A stretch of DNA of 64,000 nucleotides. It comes from Portunus trituberculatus. Taxonomy: Eukaryota > Arthropoda > Malacostraca > Decapoda > Portunidae. A program made the translations under genes and the position numbers. Positions 43,899 to 58,105 of this stretch are shown one piece after another (position 1 is the stretch's first letter; the number at the start of each line of letters is the position of its first letter). Under the pieces are notes generated by a model, which did no database searches, was not told the origin of the DNA, and saw nothing but the letters and a program-made list of their open reading frames with translations. Where the stretch lies: positions 13,466,604 through 13,530,603 of the forward strand of contig NC_059294.1 of the NCBI RefSeq assembly GCF_017591435.1. The letters run 5' to 3'.

Positions 43899-45436
43899 CA
43901 GTGGAGACTCAATACTCGAACTTTTCATTACTTGAATGCAAAAGTGGAAAAGAGCAAAATTTTGGTGTTCAGTGGAGACTCAATACTCAAACTTTTCATT
44001 ACTTGAATGCAAAAGTTTGATTTAATACTAGAAAAAATATCTTACAGTCGAATGTCCACACATGTGGTTGTAAACAAAGGTTTCCTGGTGTCCCCCGTCA
44101 CCGTCCACCAGTTGTGACTTGCTGCAGCGGTCATCAGAATACATTCTTCTGCATTCTATCTGTAGTTTTTAATTTATAAACTTACGTTAACACCAAAGCC
44201 TTATTAGTGGTGAAAATATCTGGTAATCAAACGGCTGCACATTTGGTCTTTTACAAAGCTGTCATCTCTCCTATCGCAGCCCCCACTGTACCATTCTGGT
44301 ACCGTATTACTGCTAATACAGGTAACTCTCGATTTACGCGATAGATGCGTTCCAAGAGGCATCGCGTTTATCAAAATTCACGTAAAACAAACTTGTAATT
44401 CTCATAAGAAACAATAGATAATAGGGGGGATACGAGATGTGGTCCAAAAAAATTTGTACAAAATACTCTATTTATTTGGCTAATTCAACATGTTTTTATT
44501 ATTTGCCATTCTAAATACTAAAAGTGTATTTAAAGAAAAGGGAATAGCAAGAAATAATAAGAGAAAACAACAAAACAAAGAATGCATAAACACAACACTC
44601 ACTCTGTCACTGCCTTTACCACACACACCACAGTCAGTCAACATCTTCCTCTGAGCTTTTCCACTTTATCAAAAATCCACTTATCCAAAATAAACCCCAC
44701 AGTATAAAAGTAAATACTAGTAAAAAAATAAATGTAGGACACCAATGTCTTCACCCCTCACAAGCACTTGCTGTCGCTGTCCACTCTCTGGCATAGTTTG
44801 AAATTTTGTCTGGCGCTCAGTTTGAAAATGTGGTTGGGCCAAATAAGCAAACCGATCGTGCAAATTTAATTAATCATAATATTTTTTGGGTTGCGTATTA
44901 ACAAAAACGCGTAAATTAAACATGCGTGAATCAAGAGTTACCTGTACTGGTATACCGATGCCAATGCACATCCCTAGTACTGCCGCAGTCTTTAGAAAAA
45001 CAGCATTCTTATGCGCTCAGTTGGTAGTTTTTCACTTAGACACTTATGATGGCCCCAAAGAGGCTTATTAGTGGTGAAAATAAGGAATGTGGTGAGAGTG
45101 CAAGTGTTAAGTGGTGCACAGCACTCCATTAGTGGATTCACAGGAATCACACCAGGAGAAACTTACAAAGACGTTTTCATGAATGATGACTTGTCCTTCA
45201 GCAACTTCCCTCCTCCTCCCCACCCTTCTCCCTTCCTCTTCTAAGTTATCCATCACCAGGCTTCACTTATGCTATGTGCAAATCAAAATTGTAAAACAAA
45301 AACATTGAAATTTTTATAAACTTGAGGTTTTGCTTAGATAAGAACGAATTACCTGATTTATAGGTATCAGTAGTCAAACTTTTTAATACTCGAACAGCCA
45401 TTTGGAATGAATTAAGTTCGAGTATTGAGTCTCCAC
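43899..45436. mobile_element. Tigger/pogo-like non-autonomous element T1
   Basis: Inverted ends: left CAGTGGAGACTCAATACTCG then AAC (43899), right GTTCGAGTATTGAGTCTCCA then CT (ending 45436). The left terminus is tandemly duplicated (71-bp unit, 43899-43969 and 43970-44040). The body encodes nothing recognisable and is itself interrupted by element T2. The end sequence has the CAGT...CTCGAAC style of Tigger/pogo terminal repeats. It splits LINE copy B1 just before the RT block KRAEVVPIYK. Confidence 0.8.
44319..44944. mobile_element. Tigger/pogo-like MITE T2, nested in T1
   Basis: Inverted ends CAGGTAACTCTCGATTTACG (left) and GCGTGAATCAAGAGTTACCT plus G (right) with about 80 per cent match. 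TA flanks both sides (AATA|CAGG ... CCTG|TACT), the target duplication of the Tc1/mariner-pogo superfamily. 626 bp, no transposase. Confidence 0.88.
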
Positions 45437-45764
45437 TTTATAGTTTCGATATACAAAAGAGAAAAAAAAGACTGAGCCCCTAAATTGAAGACCAGTGTCC
45501 CTGACTAGTGTTGTGGGAAAGATCTGCGAAATTGTTATTAAAGAAAAATGGTTGGAATACCAGGACAGAAATGAAATAATAAATATCAATTTGGTTTCAG
45601 AAAAGGAAGATCATGCATAGCAAATTTACTAAGCTTTTAGACAAGAGTAATACATAAAGTACAAGGGAGAGATGGATGAGTTGGCACTGTGTAATTAGAT
45701 ATCAAGAAGGCTTTTGGCAGAGTACCACATAGAAGACTCCCATGAAAAAAAGAACACACTGAAG

Positions 45765-45965
45765 GAATGTTTTTACTTTATTTATTTACATTAATGTTAT
45801 GGCCTATAGCCCCTGTGGGTCTACTTGAAAAGTATGGGAAGTGCTGCTTACCTTCCACCCATTAGCAGTGCAGGCTATTTTATTTATAGTGGTACCCATT
45901 TTAGGGCCCATATCACCCCACAAGGGCATCTTTGGTGTAACCACCTAGTACCTAGGTAAAAGCAA
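45765..45965. repeat. Unassigned 200-bp insertion in LINE copy B1
   Basis: The sequence from TTACATTAATGTTATGGCCT to ACCACCTAGTACCTAGGTAA is foreign to the LINE and replaces part of its RT. The closing CTAGTACCTAGGTAAA recalls the family B tail (ACAACTAGGTAAATACAC), so a SINE using the LINE machinery is possible but unproven. Confidence 0.5.
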
Positions 45966-46356
45966 TAAAGACCTACATGGGAATACAAAATGGGAGAAGA
46001 GATTATAATGAAAAAGAGTGAAGAGAAAGACCTTGGAGTGATTACATAAGACACCCTGACTCCAGAAAGACACATAAATGGACTATTTGCTTCAATATAC
46101 AAGACGCTGACTAACATCAGGGTGGCATTCAATCATATGGATAAGAGTATGATGAAAAGATCATAACCACTATGATAAGACCTAGACTAGAATATGTAGC
46201 AGTAGTATCACCACCATACAGACAGAAAGACATCAAGAAACTAGAAAGAATCCAAAGGACCACTACAAAGCCTAGGAAATGTTTGATAAATATAGATAAG
46301 GAGACAGGTCACTATGAGCCCTGCTCAAACCCTGTAATATACAACTAGGTAAATAA

Positions 46357-46391
<35 letters not shown>

Positions 46392-46392
<1 letters not shown>

Positions 46393-46727
46393 CATGGAGA
46401 GCGGACGTGCCTCCTGCTCAGAGTGGCATCTAACTAACACTCCACACGCTAAGCAATGTGCTTGAGTGAGAATCGTTATTGGTATTGAGGGGCAACCAGA
46501 GCGAGTGAACGAGTGTACAGAGTGAACGTAGCCTGGTGGCGTGTACATGGGAGTGATCGGAGGTGTGAGAACCTCCACACTCCAAACGACAGAGCGGGAA
46601 CCACACAAAGGCCAGCCATAGCAGCTGCCAACGCATCCCACCACACACATGTAGCTACCAGGCCTGGCTTCCAGTGACCACACACCCACATGGTCCCAGG
46701 AAGAGTAAAAAAAAAAAAAAAAAAAAA
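46392..46727 (+). promoter_or_regulatory. 5' UTR / internal promoter region of LINE B2
   Basis: GC-rich segment unlike the AT-rich LINE body, located between the preceding copy's (AC)n tail and ORF1, and ending in a run of A (46707-46727) immediately before the ATG. LINEs carry internal promoters in this position; no specific element was identified. Confidence 0.5.
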
Positions 46728-47767
46728 ATGGATAGACCGGTAAGAAATAAATTACCAAATTCAAAATATGTTGATGAGGCCCAGGGAGCAAAGCCGAAAG
46801 TGGCCAGTCAAAGCATGAGTCCATCTTCAACAGGGGCAACAATGCAAGGTAGATTGGTAATGTTGGAGAAGAGATTTGAGGAGTTGGTGAAGGAATTAAA
46901 AGTTCAGAGGAGTGAGGAGGAGCAGGATAGAGAATTCGCAAGGCTTTGAAGGAAAGAGTTAAGAGACTGGAGGAAAATGAAAACGATTGGTGGATGAGAA
47001 TGCACACTTGAGAGTGGAGGTTGAAAAATACAAGAGACGGTTGGAGGAGAAAATGGAGAGAGTAGTAAAGGAGAAAGATGACTTTAAGGAAATGATTAGT
47101 GAGCAGAATGAAAGGTTTGAAAGGGAATGGGAACTGAAGAAAACACAATGGACTGAGTCGAGGGAAGCAGAGATGGTTGGATTACAAGAAATAATTAAAG
47201 ATCAGTTGAAGGAAGACAAAAAGAAAGGTCCAAGGAACTGGTTAATGTAATGAAGAATAAGGAAACATTGATAAGAGAAATAGCAGAAAAGAAGAAGAGT
47301 GTGTTAATATTTGGGATGAAAGAACAAAATATAACATATAAGCCTAAGAGAATTAAGGAAGAATTAAAACGGTAAGAGATCTGTTCAAAAATCTAAATGA
47401 TGATGAAAAAAAGACCTACAAGAAGAAGTGGAAGAGATCCATAGACTGGGTCCGTATAAGGAGGGAGTGAGCAGACCGATTAAAGTAGTACTGAAGTCAC
47501 AACAATCTGGAGGATATCCTATATAGAACATCAAAGTTAAGAGAGATAGAAGGTTGTAAAGAGGTGTTTGTGAGAAAGAATAGAAATGAGGAAGAGAGGA
47601 GAAGATATAAGGAATTGTTGGAAGAGGCGAGAAGGAAAAATGATGAGCGGTCTGAGGAGGAAAGAGAAAAGTTTTTTTGGAGAGTTATAGGAGAGAGAGT
47701 CAGAAAGTGGTATGTGGAAAGAAGGAATGCGGAGAAACCCCTAGAGGGAGCAGTGGGTGGACCGTAA
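46728..47767 (+). pseudogene. Family B LINE ORF1 (coiled coil)
   Basis: The start MDRPVRNKLPNSKYVDEAQG follows the A run. The first 75 residues are Ser/Lys-rich and lead into a coiled coil (LEKRFEELVKELKVQRSEEE; YKRRLEEKMERVVKEKDDF; MISEQNERFEREWELKK). Frame changes near 46950 and 47250 break it. The C-terminal part is in frame again: FVRKNRNEEERRRYKELLEE and SEEEREKFFWRVIGERVRKW, ending AVGGP and TAA at 47765-47767. Such ORF1 proteins bind LINE RNA and multimerise. No zinc knuckle was seen. Confidence 0.75.
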
Positions 47768-47769
47768 TG
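47765..47769 (+). promoter_or_regulatory. TAATG stop-start overlap between ORF1 and ORF2
   Basis: ORF1 ends ...GGT GGA CCG TAA and ORF2 begins ATG TAT ACT AAT, sharing the A. UAAUG coupling is the known reinitiation device of the Bombyx LINE SART1. Confidence 0.6.
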
Positions 47770-50540
47770 TATACTAATATAGATGGGATACTGTCAAGTA
47801 GATTGGAATTGCAAGACTATATGATGGTGGAGAAGCCTGATATAGTGTGTTTGACTGAGACAAAATTGCATGAAAAAACAAAGATAAATTTGGATAATAA
47901 ATATAATATATGGAGAAAGGATAGAGAGAGTAAAGGTGGAGGAGGAGTTATGATTATGACGAAGAAATAAATAAATGTGGATAAGGTTTGGTATGGGAAG
48001 AACAACGCAGAAGTGATAAGCATAAGGATAAAAAGTGATGGAAAAGAATTAATAATCATGGTGACCTATGTACCTCCTAAAACAAATTCTTGGACATTAA
48101 GGAATACGACAATATGATCAAGGATACTTTACAGAGTTTGGAAAGTGTATTATCTGGAAAAAGAAAGGTGATACTAGTAGGAGATTTTAATTGTAAGGAG
48201 GTGGATTGGGAAAATCTAGTAAGTGGTGTTGGAGAGGAAGCATGGGAGAGAGATTTCTTAATCTAATGATGGAAAATATGATGGAACAGAGGGTGAAGGA
48301 AAATACTAGATATAGAGGAGATGATGAACCGGCTAGACTGGATTTGGTGTTAACAAGAGAAGTGTACCTATGTGGAGATATACAATACAAATGTCCTTTG
48401 GGAAAGAGTGATCATGTGGTTATGGAAATGCAGATAGCAACAACACAGCGAAGGAAGGACGAGACATACAGGAGTGGTAGATTGAATTATAGAAAGATGG
48501 ACACAGAAAGTTTGAAAAATTATTTCAGAAAATTAGATTGGGAGGAGATGTTACAAATCAGAGAAGTGCAAAAAAATATGAGATTTTTATGAAATATTAT
48601 AAAGAAGGAGTTATGAAATTTGTACCAAAGTATAAACCGAGAGAGGAAGGAAGAAAGGATTGGTTTAATGCAACTTGTGTTAAGGCTAAGGAAAAGAGAG
48701 ATGTGGCTTGGAAAAGATGGAAAAGAGCAGGAATATACTAAATAAGGAGAATTATAGAGTGGCGAGAAATGAGTATGTGAGGGTAAGGAGGAGGAAGAAA
48801 GAAAATTTGAAAAGATATTGTAGACAAGAGTAAGGAACATCCAAAATTGTTTTACAGGTTCATAAATGGTAAACTTAAAAGAGAGAGTCCATTGAAAGAT
48901 TAAAAGGAGAGCAAGGGATAGTAGATGACCCTAAGAATATAGCGGAATTGCTAAATAATAGGTTTCAGCAAGTATTTACTGAAGAAACAATGTTTGTAAA
49001 GCCTCAGAATGTACAAGGAAATGTGCACATGGATGACATTAAGATACCTAAAAGGAGTTATATAAAATGTTGGAGGAACTTAAAGATGATAAAGCGATGG
49101 GACCAGATGAAGTTTCAGGAAAATTATTGAAGGAGTGTAGAGAAGAATTGATTGATCCATTATATGATATTATAAGGTGTTCATTAGAAACGGGAAGTAC
49201 CAGTAGAGTGGAAAAGAGCTGAAGTGGTGCCCATTTATAAGGGAGGCAGTAAGGAAGAGCCTCTTAACTATAGACCTGTGTCTCTAACAAGTGTGGTCGG
49301 TAAGATTTGTGAGAGGGTGATAAAGAAATATTGGATACGGTTCCTGGAGGATCATAAGTTATTATCGGATCATCAATTTGGCTTTAGGAAAGGGAGGTCA
49401 TGTGTAACAAATCTACTGAGCTTTTATTCAAGAGTGGTTGACAAAATACAAGAGAGAGAGGATGGATGGACTGTGTATATTTGGATTTAAAGAAAGCTTT
49501 TGACAAGGTACCTCACATGAGACTGTTATGGAAATTAGAGATTTATGGAGGACTGAAAGGAAAAGTGTTAAAGTGGATGGAAAACTACTTGAGATGGAGG
49601 GAGATGAGAACGGTAATAAGGGATGCAAAGTCGGACTGGTTGGTGGTGGAGAGTGGAGTCCCACAAGGCTCAGTGCTGGCACCAATACTTTTCCTTGTAT
49701 ATATTAATGACATGCCAGAGGGAGTAAACAGTTATATTAATTTGTTTGCGGATGATGCGAAGTTGTGTAGGTGTGTGAAGAGTGAAGATTGTGAAATTTT
49801 ACAGGCAGATCTGGATAAGATTTGGGAGTGGAGCAAGAGGTGGCAAATGGAATTTAATCTGAGCAAAAGTCATGTGATGGAGATGGGAAGAGTGGAAGAC
49901 GGCCAAGAGGGTCATATAAGATGGGTGAAGAAGTAGTGTTGAAAAAGGTGGAAAAGGAAAAGGATTTGGGAGTGATAATACAAGACCATGGGCAGTTTGA
50001 GGCTCATATTGATAAGATGTTTGGAGAAACGTATAATTTGATAAAAAATATTGGATTAGCCTTCCATTATATGGATAAAGATATGATGAAGAAATTAATT
50101 AGTATGGTAATTAGACCAAGATTGGAATATGCTGGAGTGGTTTGGTCCCCTTATAAAAAGAAGCATATAAGGAAGTTGGAGAGATTGCAGAGAATGGCAA
50201 CAAAAATGGTTCCGGAATTGGCAGAAATGACCTATGAGGAGAGATTAAAAGAAATGAATTTGCTTACCTTGGAACAAAGAAGAGAAAGAGGAGATTTAAT
50301 ACAGGTTTATAAACTGTTGAACGGACTGGATGAAGTGGATAATGAGCAAATGATGTTGAGAGAGGAAAACTTAAATAGAACTACAAGATCGCATAGTAAA
50401 AAGATAGCCAAGGAATATGCTTGAAGGATGTGAAGAAATATAGTTTCCCACAAAGATGTGTGGAGGTGTGGAATGGTTTGAGTGAGGAGGTGGTGTCAGC
50501 GAGGAGTGTGCATAGTTTTAAAGGAAAGTTGGATGTGTGT
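47767..50540 (+). pseudogene. Family B LINE ORF2: endonuclease and reverse transcriptase
   Basis: Starts MYTNIDGILSSRLELQDY. Endonuclease: DIVCLTETKLHEKTKINLDN, SKGGGGVMIMTKK, VILVGDFNCKEVDWENLV (catalytic) and GKSDHVVMEMQI. Linker: FVPKYKPREEGRKDWFNATC. RT: KRAEVVPIYKGGSKEEPLNY, RPVSLTSVVGKICERVIKKY, HQFGFRKGRSCVTNLLSFYS, YLDLKKAFDKVPHMRLLWK, ESGVPQGSVLAPILFLVYIN, and NLFADDAKLCRCVKSED (active-site FADD). The C-terminus has RPRLEYAGVVWSPYKKKHIR and TLEQRRERGDLIQVYKLLN. Frameshifts lie near 47970, 48100, 48590, 49110, 49480 and 49930. Confidence 0.92.
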
Positions 50541-50616
50541 AGATATGGAGACGGGGCCACACGAGTATGATACCCAGGCCCTGTAAAATTACAACTAGGT
50601 GAATACAACTAGGTGA

Positions 50617-54072
<3,456 letters not shown>

Positions 54073-54380
54073 ATGGTCATCATCCTCTGGAGGCTGGGGA
54101 GGATGTTGGTGATGCTGTTGATGGTGGTGAATGTGCTGAGTGTGTTGTTGCTGCTGCTGTGGTTGAAGAATATTTTGGTGTTGAATTTGTTGATGATGAT
54201 GATGGTGGTGGTGGTGGTGGTGGTGGTGATGGTGCTGTTGAGAATTAGGATCCGGCCAGACAGGACTAGTCTGATTCCCATCTGCTCTCGGCCCGTACTG
54301 TGGGATCTGAGCACAATACGGGCCATATGGTCCTCCTAGCTGACTTCCATAGTGGGGCATTCCTCCCATGGTTCCATATC
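54073..54380 (-). CDS. Host-like gene, internal exon (Gly/Tyr- and His/Gln-rich)
   Basis: The exon is bounded on the minus strand by the acceptor ATAATATTTCAG|GATATG and the donor GACCAT|GTAAGC. It has 308 nt. With the single leading base from the exon at 55956 it gives 103 complete codons and ends in phase 0. Translation: GYGTMGGMPHYGSQLGGPYG, PYCAQIPQYGPRADGNQTSP, VWPDPNSQQ, 14 His, QQIQHQNILQPQQQQQH, then more His/Gln and PPQPPEDDDH. This low-complexity Q/H-rich, Tyr/Gly-rich make-up is common in transcriptional regulators and RNA-binding proteins, so a nuclear role is plausible but inferred. Downstream exons must lie left of 54073, perhaps beyond the LINE array. I do not recognise the gene. 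Confidence 0.65.
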
Positions 54381-54497
54381 CTGAAATATTATAGATTCTC
54401 TAAGTATTTTACTTTTCTTTGTTGATAACTACCATCAAAATCATCACTAAAGAAAAGTAAAAAACTGGAAGGTATGTGCATCATAGTGACAAAAATC

Positions 54498-55479
54498 CAG
54501 GCAACCCTGTTTAACGAAGGTTCACACAACAAAATTTCGCTACAATGAAGGTTTAATTTTACTACCATCTGCTCATTTAAGGAATACCAAACTCGCTTTA
54601 ACGAAGTTTTATCCAGGTAATTTTTTCCAAGTTTGAAAGCCCCGCCGTATCACGCAAGCCGACAAGCTTTTGAATACACTAGCAGCTGCAAATACTAAGG
54701 CCTGCCTCAGGAGAAATCCTGGGACACCTGTAAAATCAAGATCAAGATCAAGATCAAGCCTCTTGTGGCCAACACGCACCACTCACTCCCATAACAGCAT
54801 CAGCAGCAGCTCATCTTCACTCGCTCAACTTACCACCAAAACTCCTTGCAATGTGGCCTAGCATTCCTAATAAGACCAGGAAGTCTCTTACTCTCAAAGT
54901 GAAGCTGGATATTATTCACAGACACGAGAGGCGAGAAAACTATAGCATTGCTGGCCACCATCTTGACTCCATATACTGTCTCTACTATTTTCAAGTCAGC
55001 AGACTATTAAGAAGGCTGGTGAGACTGTATCTTCCTTGCAAGCTAAAAGAACCACCTGAACTCGTGACTCTACAATGGATAAAATGGAAACCCTTGTGGA
55101 AATGTGGTACATAAGTTTTGTATGCGGTACAATGATGCGCCCTTTGTTTACATTCCACAGGTTGCCGGTTAGTGTCTTTCCCGTTTCATTCTCCCTTCCT
55201 TCGTAAATTTAAGATCATCAACATTATAAAGCTACGTACATACATACATCAGTGTACATTATAATGACTTAAATTAAATTTAACTGCCTAAATGTTAAAC
55301 TTCATAATTTTTACTTTCATTAAACCTTTCACCATACTATGATGCACTCTCGCTTTGCTTACTCTCAGTGGAAGTTCAAATCAGGGGTTAAACTTGTTAT
55401 AATCGGTTCGCTTAACAAAGTTTCGCTTAACGAAGTGTTTTTTAGGAACGTAACACCTTCGTTAAACAGGGGTTGCCTG
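54498..55479. mobile_element. Tigger-like element T3 in the host-gene intron
   Basis: Inverted ends CAGGCAACCCTGTTTAACGA (left, 54498) and, inverted on the right, CAGGCAACCCCTGTTTAACG (ending 55479), with subterminal GCTTAACGAAGT-type repeats. The plus strand at 54851-55110 encodes a broken N-terminus of a CENP-B/Tigger transposase: PNKTRKSLTLKVKLDIIHRH, ERRENYSIAGHHL, then in other frames the remainder of the helix-turn-helix. The DDE domain is missing, so this is a deletion derivative. TA is present at the right flank only. Confidence 0.8.
54851..55115 (+). pseudogene. Tigger transposase N-terminal relic (T3)
   Basis: KTRKSLTLKVKLDIIHRHER matches the first helix-turn-helix of Tigger/jerky-type transposases (KRKxLTLxxKLDIIxRxE). 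Frame loss occurs after about 35 codons, and the segment ends without any catalytic residues. Confidence 0.7.
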
Positions 55480-55832
55480 TACTTAATATATGAGTGAAAC
55501 AGACAAATGAAAATAAATTATGAAACATCTAATGTTTTTGTGATGGTAAAAAACTGAGAAAAAGAAATTAAGACATTTACCTACTGTCATTTCTACTGGA
55601 CACCCAGCCAACTACTTTCCTATGGAATGAACTCAGAGCTCATAGTGACCAATCTTTGGGAGGGAATGAGACCACTCTTACACTACATACCGAAACAGCT
55701 TACATCTCATACCTAATTGCTGTTAGGTGAAAACTGGACACACATTAAGCCTCAATCAATTGCCTCACTGTATCCAGGACTCAAACCTTGACCTTGGTTG
55801 TGAGCCAAATATACTGACCACTACATTATGTG

Positions 55833-55835
<3 letters not shown>

Positions 55836-55912
<77 letters not shown>

Positions 55913-55925
55913 TTACCTAGTGCAG
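55836..55925 (-). repeat. (GT)n with LINE family B tail signature
   Basis: On the minus strand CACTAGGTAAATACACACAC runs into (AC)n. This equals the 3' tail of family B copies, so a very short LINE or SINE remnant sits in the intron about 40 bp after the splice donor at 55955. Confidence 0.75.
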
Positions 55926-55955
55926 TTACCTATCAAAGTTCACACGTAAGATTAC

Positions 55956-56461
55956 CTTGGAGATCATGTTGTTGGTGTGGAATGTGCGCAGGGCCTGCTT
56001 GCTCCAGTATATGAGGTCGCGGCAAAAGAACTTCAGCCAAGGGATCCACTGTCTCTATATCAACATCCAAGTTCTCATCTTCTTTAAGTTCCACTTCTGG
56101 TACCAGTGCTTCACTTCGAGGCACTGTTGAGCTACCATGACTGCTACCACTGCTTTCACTGTCACTTCCTCCCTCACTGCCTTCACTTTCACTATCACTG
56201 TTGTTTTTTCCATCACTTCCTTGACTCAATCCCTTATTTTTCTTACCTTTCACAACAGGTTCACTACCAGCTTCTCGCTTAATTTTAATTCCATTTTCTG
56301 AATTTTCTGGTTTTCCAAATTTGCTCTGAATGAAAATGTTCATAGCTTCGAATCTATTTCCTTTGGCAATTAACTCTTTTATGTATTGCTTGTCTAGTTC
56401 AGCCATTGTTGAAATCAGTGTGGTCTCCACCCTTTGTTTCTCTTATAAAACTTATCTTATT
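55956..56461 (-). CDS. Host-like gene, first coding exon
   Basis: Acceptor TTCTTTCTTGCAG|AATAAG on the minus strand starts the exon at 56461. The start codon at 56406 has a strong context (CAACAATGGC). The coding part (55956-56406) gives 150 codons plus one base, and donor CTCCAAG|GTAATC joins in phase to the exon at 54380 (Gly codon G|GA). The protein begins MAELDKQYIKELIAKGNRFE, AMNIFIQSKFGKPENSENGI, probably a small helical domain. A basic segment (KGKKNKGLSQGSDGK), a Ser/Glu/Asp-rich stretch (SDSESEGSEGGSDSESSGSS) and acidic sequence (VELKEDENLDVDIETVD) follow. Acidic-serine tracts suggest a phosphorylated nuclear protein (inference). Identity not recognised. The 5' UTR continues in an upstream exon not found here. 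Confidence 0.7.
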
Positions 56462-56916
56462 CTGCAAGAAAGAATTTGTTAGTTTTCTCTCAATCAACTA
56501 CCTTTTGCATTATCACTCATATAGCTAGTCTCTTTCAATATCTCCAAACCTAGAGATGTAAAAGATAAAATCAGAGTTGGCAGAATACAGTATGCCAAGA
56601 TAACAAAAATTAGCGTAGACCAGGGTGAATACGGGCCACTTTTTACATCTTTCATCATAAAATCTACGCAAATCAGCCAAATCAATTGAAAATTTGTGTG
56701 AAGGTACCTTACTATGTGATACATATTCCCTGAAAGAAAATAATAATTTTGATTATCATTATAGAAGTTATTAACATAAATAAGGGGCCTACTCTATGCC
56801 AAAGTCCTGGGGTAAATGGAACCACCCTATGGGGTGAATTGGGCCATCCTTTGGGGCACTAAAGTTTTAATGCTTTTTCAGTATCTTTTATGTATTTTAC
56901 TTTTCCTTTCACTACT

Positions 56917-56972
56917 CTTTCTCTCTTTCTTTCTTTCTTTCTTTCTTTCTCTCTCTCTCTCTCTCTCTCTCA
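56917..56972. repeat. (CTTT)n/(CT)n microsatellite
   Basis: Tetranucleotide then dinucleotide pyrimidine repeat inside element T4. Confidence 0.9.
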
Positions 56973-57009
56973 GAATATGTTTTTAGATTTTTTATAGTAA
57001 CTAGTTCTT

Positions 57010-58105
57010 ATAGGACACATCCACACCTCAAATCTGATAAGGTGTTGTGCCCACAAGCTTTATGGGTCCACAAAACACATATTTCACATCAACAGAGTCA
57101 TCAACATCATCCCTTTTCGGCCTGTCATATGTGTCATTTGGTTTTCTTTCCAAAAACTTCATTTTCAAGAACTCTTTGGCACACATAATCACATACCCAA
57201 TATATGCATTTCCATAATTCAACCCATAGTAGCCATTTTTTCTATTTCTTTCTTTTTCTGCATTCCACTGTACTTCCGAGCATTAAACATTGCAACACCT
57301 TCAATTTCTTCATCTTCGTCAGTGTCCTCTATACTAATTGAAAAATGACTGCTGTTCAATAGCTCAGCATCTTTCTCCTCTGCTGAACTGGGTTCCTTTA
57401 GTCGAGTGCTGTTGCAGGATCTCTTCCTTGATGTCCTTTATTCTGGCGCTTTCCTTTTCTTTTCTAGTCTCTTCAAACTCTTCCAGAAAGTCAACATCTT
57501 CTTCCTCAGATGAAACTTTTCCTTTATCTTGTGGTTCTGTTTCTTTGTTTTTCTTCTGCTTTCTTCTTCTTTTCAAGGATCATCTTTTCTTTCTCCTCGA
57601 CTGCTTCTAAGAACTCATCGTGCGTTATGACGCGACTATGGACATCTATTTTTCTTCTTGCCATTGTCTGCGTTGTACCAATAATGGTTGGGTAAGGCTT
57701 TCTTAAAACATCTGCCATTATCTGCTCAAAAGAAGTTGAAGGGGAAATCATCTCTCTGGGAGGACCGACCTTCTTTGGAGTTGTTGGTTTGTGGACTGGC
57801 TCTGAAGAGGTCTGGACACTTTTGCATAATTTATAGAGATCTGGGTTGAATGTTTTCACTGGATAAACACTGCGGTCTTTTTAAAGGCCATTTTTACATT
57901 TGAGAGACTGAAGCATTCATTCCAAACCTTGCCCACCAAATCTACGAATTCCTCTTTGGTAATTTTCTGTGCAGGGTTTGCTGCTTGCCATTTGGCAATA
58001 TTGGCATCCCACTTGGTCTTCGAAGGCTTAAAATAGCAAACATCAAGAGGTTGCAGTACATCAGTGGTGTGAGAAGGAAGTTTAATGATGGTTAAAAAAA
58101 AAAAA
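57010..58105 (-). pseudogene. pogo/Tigger transposase, C-terminal part (T4)
   Basis: Minus-strand blocks: TIIKLPSHTTDVLQPLDVC, YFKPSKTKWDANIAKWQAAN, PAQKITKEEFVDLVGKVWNE, SLSNVKMAFKKTAVF. These are the LPPHTTHxLQPLDVxxF...FRKTGIxP segment that carries the last catalytic region of DDE_1 transposases. Further blocks are VKTFNPDLYKLCKSVQTSSE, VITHDEFLEAVEEKEKMILE, a Lys/Glu coiled region, and NAYIGYVIMCAKEFLKMKFL. Frame changes near 57860, 57550 and 57360 break it. The helix-turn-helix domains and the first catalytic Asp are missing. Confidence 0.82.

Larger units (their letters stand above)
42310..46391 (+). mobile_element. LINE family B, copy B1 (CR1-like, interrupted)
   Basis: The endonuclease begins near 42440 and the RT ends near 46330, followed by the family tail ACAACTAGGTAAATAAATAC and (AC)n (46360-46391). 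Endonuclease blocks: ILLVGDFNCKKINWREME (42860) and GKSDHVTLEMQIQED (43090). Between 43899 and 45436 the coding region is interrupted by Tigger-like elements. At 45765-45965 another 200-bp repeat replaces much of the RT palm, including the active-site box. An A run of more than 40 bases (42529-42571) has expanded inside the endonuclease right after IVETK. This copy is dead. Confidence 0.88.
46392..50664 (+). mobile_element. LINE family B, copy B2 (full length with 5' UTR and ORF1)
   Basis: The only complete-looking family B copy. It has a GC-rich 5' UTR (46392-46706), a 21-base A run, ORF1 (46728-47767), and ORF2 (47767 to about 50540) with endonuclease and RT. The 3' end carries CCTGTAAAATTACAACTAGG, then TGAATAC given twice, and (AC)n (50618-50664). 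ORF1 stop and ORF2 start overlap as TAATG. Several frameshifts inactivate it. Domain content and C-terminal motifs place it in the CR1/jockey supergroup. Confidence 0.9.
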
